In this document: piece after piece, positions 56,085 through 64,000 of the stretch
Numbering within the stretch: position 1 is the first letter of the stretch
Layout of the letters: every line of letters starts with the position of its first letter
DNA from: Apium graveolens
Lineage: Eukaryota > Streptophyta > Magnoliopsida > Apiales > Apiaceae
Assembly: GCF_009905375.1 (NCBI RefSeq)
Contig: NW_027417521.1
Coordinates: 1-64,000 of the forward strand
Direction: 5' to 3'
DNA length: 64,000 bases
The notes under the pieces: model-generated
Told to the model about the DNA's origin: nothing
Seen by the model: the letters and a program-made list of their open reading frames with translations, nothing else
The model's database searches: none
Position numbers and translations under genes: made by a program

Positions 56085-56602
56085 CACCCTAGGAGAAAAT
56101 AATGTAAAATTATCCCGTGTCTCGAGAATACGGGTTTTATTGATCTATCGAAATGATTATCGTATCGAAAATTTTGCGCCGGGACTCGTACGGGTCAAAC
56201 CGTACTCCGGATCGAAAAAGTCAAAACACGGAAAATGTTCAGAATAATCAAATTGGGTTAGGAAGGAGTTTTCAGAAGAGTTCCGGGTTGTAAAAACGCA
56301 AAAACGGTTGAAGTTGGACGATTCTCGGCTTTATAAAATAGTTTTATAATTACATATAAAATAATTATTAAATCTATAAATCCTTATAAAGTCATATAAC
56401 AATCCAAAAATTACCAGAAAAATACTATAATTATCTATACTTTATTCTGGACATATTAAAAATCAAAATACTTACACTTTATCACGTATAAACACCCAAA
56501 TATAAATATCAGTCATCAGATAATTCACCAAAATTCCCATATTAATCACATAATAATTATTTATTGATAAAAATAATTGCACGATATTTCCCAGATATTA
56601 CA
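56085..56602 (-). mobile_element. Element A, part 2: end of the reverse-oriented LTR
   Basis: Continues 5129 after the B insertion. It matches the terminal 500 bp of D (the block 'gatcgaaaaag.caaaacacgga' then '..gttgtaaaaacgcaaaa' occurs in both) and ends CCAGATATTACA, the counterpart of D's CAGATGTTACA. In A's own orientation this is the LTR start. Confidence 0.8.
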
Positions 56603-56854
56603 AAACAATTTCAATTTACCGATATCAATAAGATCGGCTTTCAAATAACTTTTGGAAATATTACATTTAAGTAAATATTTTCATATATTAACAAGGATCG
56701 ATATAACACTTAACAATTAGCACATTACCATTTAATAACACCAACTCGTCAAACAGGAATAAAATATCCACCATTTTATTCCTTCCAAATCAAAAAATCA
56801 CATAAATATATCCAAATATTAATAATAATAATTCTGAAAATACGGGATATCACA
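56603..56854 (-). mobile_element. Fragment I: start of another reverse-oriented LTR
   Basis: 252 bp of AT-rich DNA ending CGGGATATCACA, which in reverse reads TGTGATATCCCG, a plausible LTR start. It lies between the end of A and the H coding sequence. It is probably the LTR into which A inserted, itself inserted in H. Its other part would lie left of the window. Confidence 0.45.
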
Positions 56855-57518
56855 CTTATTAGCAGTATCCAGCAAAGCGGTACAACCCCCCTGGTTTTTA
56901 GCAACCGCAATATGCACCAAGGCAACAACTCCAGCTGTAACAGTCAAATGAAAAATTTGAACTAGAGGAGTTAAGGCTCATGTGCAAGAGCCAAGCGGTT
57001 TCTATCAAGACCTTGGAAAATCAAATTGGGCAAATTGTCAATGCTTTGTTAAATCGTCAACCTGTACACTTCCTAGTAACACTGAAATTCCAGGAAAGAA
57101 GGAAGTAAAGGAGCAGGTAAAGGCAATTACATTGAGGTATGGGAAGGTTGTAAACCCCAGACATTCTCATGGTTCGGATGAAGAAGCTGTGGCTGAAGAA
57201 GTAGTGCAGAAGGAAGCTGAAGTGAAACCAAGGAAGACTACTGTTGAACACACTCCTCCTGAGGGTAATACAAGGGAGAAACATACCTATCCTCCACCTC
57301 CCTTTCCTAAGAGGCTGCAGAAGAAAAAGCTGGATAAGCAGTTTGAGAAGTTTCTGAAGGTGTTTAAGAAACTTCATATCAACATACCTTTTGATGAAGC
57401 TCTTGAGAAGATGCCTAGTTATGCGAAGTTTATGAAAGGTATTCTCTCTCGGAAGGTGAAGCTTGATGACTTAAAGACAGTTGCTCTCACGGAGGAATGC
57501 AGTGATGTGGTGCAATAG
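56855..57518 (+). pseudogene. gag C-terminal part of H
   Basis: Reads RYNPPGF..QPQYAPRQQ, then SQAVSIKTLENQIGQIVNAL, with stops near 56900 and 56938. A shift near 57055 moves it into the frame of TLPSNTEIPGKKEVKEQVKA and ITLRYGK. From there it is open to 57518: an acidic/basic stretch, PPPPFPKRLQKKKLDKQFEK, and FLKVFKKLHINIPFDEALEK, which precede the protease in Athila elements. The TAG at 57516-57518 interrupts an otherwise continuous frame. Confidence 0.82.
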
Positions 57519-58057
57519 AAGTTGCCTCTGAAGCTTAAAGATCCTGGAAGCTTCACTATTCCTTGCACTATTGGAAAGATGTCATTTGATAAATGCTTAT
57601 GTGACTTGGGAGCTAGCATCAATCTGATGCCTTTGTCAATCTTCAAAAGGTTGGACTTACCGGATCCAAAGCCTACTCATATGACTTTTCAGTTGGCCGA
57701 TCGTTCTATTACTTATCCACGAGGTATTGTTGAGGATATTTTGGTCAAGGTGGATAAACTCATCTTTCTTGCTATTTTGTGATTCTGGATTTTGAGGAGG
57801 ATAAAAAGATTCCCATAATCTTGGGAAGACCTTTCTTGGCTATTGACCGAACCTTGATTGATGTGCAGAAGGATGTTACTTTTAATGTTTTAAATGCTAT
57901 GAAGTTCCCTATGGAAAATGAGGAGTGCTTAAAGGTGGAGTTGGTCGATTTTGTGGTTACTTCAGAACTTGATCAGTTGCTAAGGTCGGGTGCCTTAAAA
58001 AAGGCCTTATTGGGGAACTCTGATAGAGAAGATGATGAAGGGGATGAGCAGTTATAA
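57519..58057 (+). pseudogene. Protease region of H
   Basis: Retropepsin with the active site Asp-Leu-Gly-Ala at 57603-57614 in the CDLGASINLMPLSIF context, followed by QLADRSITYPRGIVEDILVK. A one-base shift at about 57776 moves it to the next frame, which reads KKIPIILGRPFLAIDRTLID (flap and C-terminal part). It is open to TAA 58055-58057. Confidence 0.85.
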
Positions 58058-59000
58058 TATCTGAATGCTTCTCCATGGAAGAGGAAGATGGATATGCCTT
58101 TTGAATCTCTTGGAATGGAGGAGCTGAACAAATCTCCTAAGCGCCTCAAGTCATCTATTGAGGAAGCTCCTACACTTGAGTTTAAACCTTTACGTGAACA
58201 CTTAAGGTATGCTTTTTTAGGTGATGCATCTTCTTTGCCTGTTATTATTGCATCTGACCTTTCAGGTAGTGATGAGGAAAAACTCTTAAAAATTCTGAGA
58301 GAATTCAAATCGGCAATTGGATGGACGATAACAGATTTTCAGGGAATCAGCCCTTCATATTGTATGCATAAAATTCTGCTAGAAGAAAGTATCAAGCCTG
58401 CTATTGAGCAACAAAAAAGGATTAACCCTATCATGAAGAAAATTATAAAGAAGGAAATTCTTAAGTGGCTAGATGCAGGGATCATCTATCCCATTTCTGA
58501 CAGTTCTTAGGTGAGTCCAGTTCAGTGTGTACCAAAGAAATGAGGTATCACAGTTGTTGCTAATGAGAAGAATGAGCTCATTCCTACTCGAACAGTCACG
58601 GGATGGAGAGTTTGCATGGATTACAGGAAGCTGAACAAGGCCACGAGAAAAGATCACTTCCCTCTGTCATTTATTGATCAGATGCTTGACAGATTGGCTG
58701 GGCATGAGTACTACTGTCTTCTGGATGGCCATTTGGGCTATAATCAGATTTGCATTGCTCCAGAAGATCAGGAGAAGACTACTTTCACTTGTCCATTTGG
58801 TACTTTCGCCTTTAGAAGGGTTTCTTTTGGTTTATGTGGAGCACCGGACACATTTCAGAGATGCATGATGGCTATCTTCTCTGACATGATTGGTCAGAAT
58901 GTGGAGGTGTTCATGGACGATTTCTCTATATTTGGCAATTAATTTGATGAGTGCTTGCAGAATCTTGGTGACGTTTTACAAAAGGTGTGTGGAGACCAAT
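58058..59000 (+). pseudogene. Reverse transcriptase of H
   Basis: Begins with the long linker before RT (58088-58510, ending in LKWLDAGIIYPISDSS, then TAG 58508-58510 where Trp is expected). It continues with VQCVPKK, a TGA near 58541, GWRVCMDYRKLNKATRKDHF, CLLDGHLGYNQI, TFTCPFGTFAFRRVSFGLCG, and the catalytic box Phe-Met-Asp-Asp at 58910-58921 (FMDDFSIFGN), followed by a stop at 58940. The Cys-Leu-Leu-Asp-Gly 'LDG' position with the first catalytic Asp is kept. Confidence 0.87.
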
Positions 59001-59759
59001 GAGTTCTCAACTGGGAGAAATGTCACTTTATGGTGCGATAAGGCATTATTTTTGGGCACAAGGACTCTAGTAAGGGTCTTGAGGTAGACAAAGCCAAAGT
59101 GGGGGTCATCGAAAATCTTCCCCCGCCAATTTCTGTTAAGGGAGTTCGTATTTTTCTTGGTCATCGGGTTTCTACAGGCGGTTCATTAAGGACTTCTCAA
59201 AAATTTCCAAACCTTTGTGCAATCTTCTTGAGAAGGATGTCCCATTCAAGTTTGATGATGGGTACCTAGCTGCTTTTGATTTCTTGAAGAAGATTTTAAT
59301 CATGACACCTATCATAATTGCACCTGATTGGAATGAACCTTTTAAGATGATGTGCGATGCAAGTGACTATGCAGTTGGAGCAGTTCTTGGGTAGAGAAAG
59401 AACAACATATTTCATGTGGTCTACTATGCTAGTAACACCCTAAATTGTGCTCAACTGAATTATACTACTACTGATAAAGAACTTTTGCCTATTATCTACG
59501 GTTTTGAGAAATTTCGATCTTATCTACTTGGGACGAAGGTGACAGTTTTCACTGATCACACTGTAATTCGATATCTCGTCTCGAAGAAAGACTCGAAGCC
59601 TTGATTGATTAGATAGGTTCTTTTGCTTCAGGAATTTTAGTTGGAGATCAAGGACATAAAAGGTACTAAGAATCAAGTCTCTGATTATCTCTCTCGTTTG
59701 GAAGATCCAAATGCAACTTCTCTGGATAAGACATTGATAAAGAGTCTTTTCCCGATGAA
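59001..59759 (+). pseudogene. RT thumb and RNase H of H
   Basis: Frame-shifted remnants: KGLEVDKAKVGVIENL-like (about 59077-59120), KPLCNLLEKDVPFKFDDG, then RNase H: MMCDASDYAVGAVLG (first catalytic Asp, near 59353), TAG near 59393, [20 protein letters not shown] (catalytic Glu), [18 protein letters not shown] (catalytic Asp), with stops in 59602-59640, then NQVSDYLSRLE. Confidence 0.82.
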
Positions 59760-60631
59760 CAGTTATTTGGAGTGCAAGAGGAAGAACAGTGGTTTGCAGA
59801 TATTGTGAACTACCTTATGAGTAATGTTATGCCTCCATACTTGTCGTACGCTCAAAGGAAGAAGTTTCTTCATGAGGTGAAGTGGTACATATGGGATGAG
59901 CCATTTCTGTTTAGGCAAGGAGTTGACCAAATCATCAGGAGATGTATTCCGTACAGCGAAACGGGGTGGGGGGATCTTGCGAGACTGTCATTCAACTATT
60001 TATGGAGGCCACTACGGTGGAGAGAAGATAGCAGCTCATATCCTTCAAGCGGGATTCTTCTGGCCTACATTGTTTAAGGATGCGCATCACTTTGTTTTGA
60101 AGTGTGATCGATGCCAGCGTGTGGATAATATGTCTAAAAGGTATAAGATTCCTCTTACTGTGCTTCTCGAGGTTGAAGTCTTCGATGTGTAGGGAATAGA
60201 CTTCATGGGGCCATTTGTCTCAACTTTCAATAATCAGTATATCTTGTTGGCGGTCGATTATGTGTCAAATTAGGTGGAAGTCAAGGCTTTATCGACAAAT
60301 GATGCGAAGGTGGTGCTTAATTTTCTTCATAAGCAAATATTCACAAGCTTTGGGACTCCAAGAGTCATAATCAATGATGAGGGATCACATTTTTTCAATC
60401 AAAATTCACTGCCATGATGCAAGGTATAATGTGAATCATCGCATTACTATAGCCTACCACCCGCAGACGAATGATTAGGCAGAGGTGTCTAACAGAGAGA
60501 TCAAGTGTATCTTAGAGAAATTTGTGTGTCCATCAAGGAAAGATTGGTCTTTGAAGCTGGATGAAGCTGTTTGGGCATATAGAATAGCATACAAGACTTC
60601 ATTGGGAATGTCACCATTTTAGTTGGTTTAT
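59760..60631 (+). pseudogene. Integrase of H, cut by LTR G
   Basis: Zinc domain remnant GGHYGGEKIAAHIL...CDRCQ (about 60005-60118). The core has Asp in GIDFMGPF (60199-60201), Asp at 60376-60378 (INDEGSHF, where S-D-G-G is usual) and Glu at 60482-60484 (AEVSN), so the D,D,E set can still be read. TAG at 60190, 60476 and 60619 and a shift around 60400 break it. It ends at SPF.LVY where G begins. Confidence 0.85.
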
Positions 60632-62710
60632 TGTAATAACCCCAATTTTTGAGAAATTTTGAAACCCTTATGAATAGTGTTTTTGCTGAACGAGAAAACT
60701 TTTCATGCCACGCTATGTAGGGGTTCTGTTATTGATCTTATGGGATATTATTAGTACTCTATGAAGTATATAAGTGTATGTAAAGATCGTCAGAATCCAA
60801 TTCCGAACACTTTGGTTTTTCCCGGAAATCCACAAGATACGGAGAGAATTGAGTATAAGGTAACAGGATAAAAAGGATTTAAATAAAAGGATTATAGGAG
60901 ATGATCATAAAAGGAATATAATATATTGAGAAAGGTTAAGGGAACCTAAGTAATAAGATCCCGGGTATGATCCCTCAAACGATAAACGAAAACGAAAGTT
61001 AAGCGAACCGTATAACAGATCAGCGGTCATTAGGCAAACGATTAGGAAGTTAATCAAAGGGATTAGTGAGAATGATGTCATCCAACCAATAGAAAGAGGA
61101 CAAGGAAGGGAGAATGACATCATGAGGATGACATAGGCATGACAAGAAAGGAAGGAGATGTGGTGACTTTTTAACCACACAAAAACCAAGGGCAACTAGG
61201 TAATTCACTAAAGCAAACAACAAAAATCAACCAACCAAGCAAATCATTTCATTTCACCAAGCAAAACACAAAAATATCTCTTCTTCTTCTTCAAGCTCTC
61301 GGGTTTTTTTCTTAAAAAATGAAAGTCCAAGCTCCTCCACTTACTATTTAGCAAGGTAATTATCTATGCTTCCCCATGGATAGTTACATACTTCCTATAA
61401 GTTTAAGCTTCTAATTCCAAGCCAATATTTTTCTATAAATCATGAAAGAAGATGGTGAATAGTGTTTTCAAGAACTAAAATTTGTGTTCTTGAAGTTTTG
61501 TTTAGATTAAGCTTGGATAAGGGCTTTAAAGGTGATTCCAAGCCATTCTCTTGATTCTCCACTCTCCAAGGAAGGTATAAACTACAAACCTAACTTTAGT
61601 TTTGAGTAATTAGGATTGAATGTGTTTGATATAGCATATGTGAAGCATGATGCTTGATTGGTTGAAGTTTGGTTGAGTTTGTAGAGATTAGTTGGTTTTG
61701 TTGCATTGTTGGAGTTGTAAATCTTGGTAATTAGTTAAAGAACCTAAGTAAAGCTTTTAGTTCATGTGAGGAATAAGTATAAATGGTTAATGTGGATTTG
61801 TTGGGGCTGTTATGATGTGGTTTGGAGGGATATTGGTTGTATTATTGATTTGGGGTTGATTTGTGGTTGGTATTGAATGGTTTAAAATTGGGAAAACGCG
61901 TAAACATAGCCGTCGTAACGTCCGATTTTCTTTAGACTGTTTTTGTGCATAACATTAGGACCCGAGAACCCCCTGCTAGATTGTGACCACTGCCATGTTT
62001 AGATAGCTCATGTTACGAGCTTCGTTTTGATATGTAGTTCGTTCGATTCCGATTTACGGTTTAGGAGAAACGACCGTTTCAAGTAACGGCGTTTCGCGAA
62101 CGAAACTTTTTCCCTCGCCTTACTTTGAAATGTAGGTTAAAGACCAAAAAGGGTTAATTAATGTATGAAACATTTATGGTAAGTGTGTTAGGCAGTTGGT
62201 AAGACATTCGCGAAGGAATCGCTTTAAAACTCGTAAAGGTTAAATTATTAAAAATGGTGGAGCCGAGGGTACCCGAGTGACTTAAGCAAATCAGTGAGCG
62301 CAAAACAAGCGTTAGAGTCTAAGTTAGTTAAAGTAAAGATTTACAAGTGATTTTGGTTTAATTCCAACTTACTTGTTGTTTATAGGTTACCAGACTCGTC
62401 CCGAGCCATTCGTAACCCCAGTCGCTCAGGCAAGTATTCTATCCGTTATACTGTTGTTGTGATGAATATATGTATTTGCATTATCTTGCGATAGATGCAT
62501 GTTGGATAATTAGCAAATGATGCGATATATTGTAGCATGTGATATGGTATATATGCATGCCTGTTTCATATTCTTGGAATATATATCTGTTGGTTCAGTT
62601 GATAATACCTATGCTAGAGGATAGCGGTAACTTGCATATACCCTTAGTATAGGGACCCAAAGGTGAAAATATTTTCTAAAACCGGGAGTCGAGGATCCCG
62701 AGTAATTTTG

Positions 62711-63025
62711 TATATATGGATATGGATATATATATATATATATATATATGGTTATAGTTTCCAGACTATTAATCGAATAAGGTTTATTCGATAACTTTAT
62801 TTTATTAATGAATATTATCTTGAATATTCATTCGAGGACTTATGACTCCTTTACATTATTTATTGAATATTATTTGAATATTCATTTGAGGATGTATGAC
62901 TCCTTTATTTTATTTAATGAATATTATTTATAATATTCATTCGAGGTATTATGACTCAGCTTATTTTATTTATTGAATATTATTTGAATATTCATTTGAG
63001 GATCTATGACTCCGATTATTTGCTG
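62711..63025 (+). repeat. TA tract and four ~58-bp tandem units in LTR G
   Basis: Same design as in F at 14118-14372 but with four units (62806-63025), each with 'gaatattat.tgaatattcatt.gagga.ttatgactc'. Unit number therefore varies between family members. Confidence 0.82.
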
Positions 63026-63499
63026 AGATATATTCTTTAATTTATTAAAGAATAAGGTGTCGATAATCAAACTTATTTTTGATTATTCAAATAAAGATAT
63101 TACTTTCGTATAAGTATATCTTTGATTATTTGCTATTCATTTGAAGTATAAGTTTTAATACTTCTACTTCAATTATTTTATAAAGATTATTTTTATGGGA
63201 ATATTATTTAAATAATAATATTCAGACATTTTCTAAATATTCTGGGGACTGATTTACTTCATTAAATCAGTTTTACTCCAAACACTCTTTAAAGTGTTTT
63301 CGAGTCTTTAAAATGATTTTCAAAAGTTAGAGCGGATCCCAAAACTATTTTTATATTTAAGATCTTCCTTTTAAAAAGGGGATTTAAATACTCGCTCAAA
63401 ACCTGGGGGATCCGGCTCGGTGGTGTGTTTTATATTCGCAACAAGGTTGCTGTCTTGGTAAAAGAGTTTTTGATTACTTACCCAATATTCGGGAAGTAA

Positions 63500-64000
63500 A
63501 ATTCTTGGAACAAGTTAATCCATTAACAGGCATCGCCTGGGAAATATCGGTGAGTTTTCCTTTCCAACTAGGTACGACTTCTTGGTGGAGCCGTATCAAC
63601 AAGTTTCTAATTGGGGAAAGGGGGGAAACGAGCTTTACGTTTCAGAGTCATGGATTTCATCTGAACTAGGAGTGGCGTAAGTGGTCGAGTAGCGCCGGCC
63701 CAGCCTTATTATATTGGCCCAAATGGCCTGGAAGTTCCGCTAAGGCGGTCCATTCCTTAGGAGTTCAGTGTTCTGTTGACAAGTAAATCCGACAGGCTCT
63801 CCTCTACATGTAGAAAATGGTGGGGTTGTACTACTACGACTGATCATCGTAAGTGGTCTTCCTGGCGCGGTAAACTCCCGTAATGAGTTCATCATCCAAT
63901 TGGATATTTCTGCAACACTACCCAAAGCACTTCGATAGAAAGGCTACGGTTGGGCGATTGTTGAGTGTTGGCAGGGTCAAGTTTTCAAAATAATGTTTGC
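63500..64000 (+). other. Divergent, GC-richer segment at the right edge of G
   Basis: After 'attcgggaagtaa' the sequence stops matching F. It is less AT-rich than the rest of the LTR and contains 'gcgtaagtggtcgagtagcg', which recalls the 'gcataagtggccgggtaacg' units of F but in a different setting. No gene is seen. It could be a diverged form of the F repeat cluster or a small insertion. Confidence 0.5.

Larger units (their letters stand above)
56855..60631 (+). mobile_element. Element H: decayed Athila-like gypsy internal region
   Basis: Starts abruptly inside gag and ends in the integrase where G inserted; no LTR, PBS or polypurine tract of H is visible. Order gag, protease, RT, RNase H, integrase is Ty3/gypsy. 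The protease (DLGASINLMP) and the TLPSNTE/KAITLR segment in gag are typical of Athila elements. It is the oldest layer in the window, with stops and frameshifts in every domain. Confidence 0.85.
60632..64000 (+). mobile_element. Element G: 5' part of a long LTR related to F
   Basis: Starts TGTAATAACCCC like F, directly after H integrase sequence; it runs off the window, so its TSD and other end are unseen. It follows the F LTR closely in order (CT-rich segment with 'tctccaaggaaggtataaact', 'aggagaaacgaccgttt', TA tract, ~58-bp units) up to about 63500 and then diverges. At least 3.37 kb of LTR; no internal region is reached. Confidence 0.87.

Overview
This window is plant nuclear DNA made almost entirely of nested LTR retrotransposons. 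I found no host protein-coding gene, rRNA or tRNA gene, and no CRISPR array. The AT-rich composition, the plant Ty1/copia and Ty3/gypsy families, the TGGTATCAGAGC primer-binding sites and the 5-bp target-site duplications (TSDs) point to a gene-poor, probably heterochromatic region of a large-genome flowering plant, most likely a eudicot. I cannot name the species.

Layout, outermost first. (H) 56855-60631 is a decayed Athila-like Ty3/gypsy internal region, cut on the right by (G), the 5' part of a long LTR (60632 to the window end). To its left lie a reverse-oriented LTR fragment (I, 56603-56854) and a long reverse-oriented LTR (A, 1-5129 plus 56085-56602). A was split by (B), a Sirevirus-like copia element of 5130-56084 (TSD CACCC, two 566-bp LTRs). 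Without its insertions B is about 12.4 kb: gag, protease-integrase, RT-RNase H, a spacer of about 1.5 kb, and a very long ORF3 with its own promoter-like upstream region. Three elements landed in B. (F) 12197-25625 is a Tekay/Del-like chromovirus with 3.9-kb LTRs (TSD AAGAC). (C) 27474-35066 is a young copia element with an intact gag, no functional pol and apparently identical 1,372-bp LTRs (TSD AGGAG). (D) 37673-55156 is a reverse-oriented solo LTR (TSD TGTGC). Inside D sits (E), 40177-54099, a partial head-to-tail array (LTR, internal, LTR, truncated internal) of a Tat-lineage gypsy element with two RNase H domains.

The deepest path is H > I > A > B > D > E, six levels. LTR divergence read by eye agrees with the order: B about 6%, E about 4%, F about 2%, C none seen. 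B, E, F and H are coding-dead through stops and frameshifts; only C has a long uninterrupted gag.

The most interesting part is not the standard gag-pol machinery. Two unrelated elements carry extra genes with promoter-like upstream DNA. E has an antisense gene (46843-48745, minus strand) with two in-phase GT-AG introns, a TATA box, a CT-rich leader, and an upstream block with more than ten TGGGCC/TGGGCT-type motifs plus a telo-box. B's ORF3 is preceded by a G-box, a TATA box and a CT-rich leader. Extra ORFs of both kinds are known in these lineages; their promoter architecture here is the feature worth testing.
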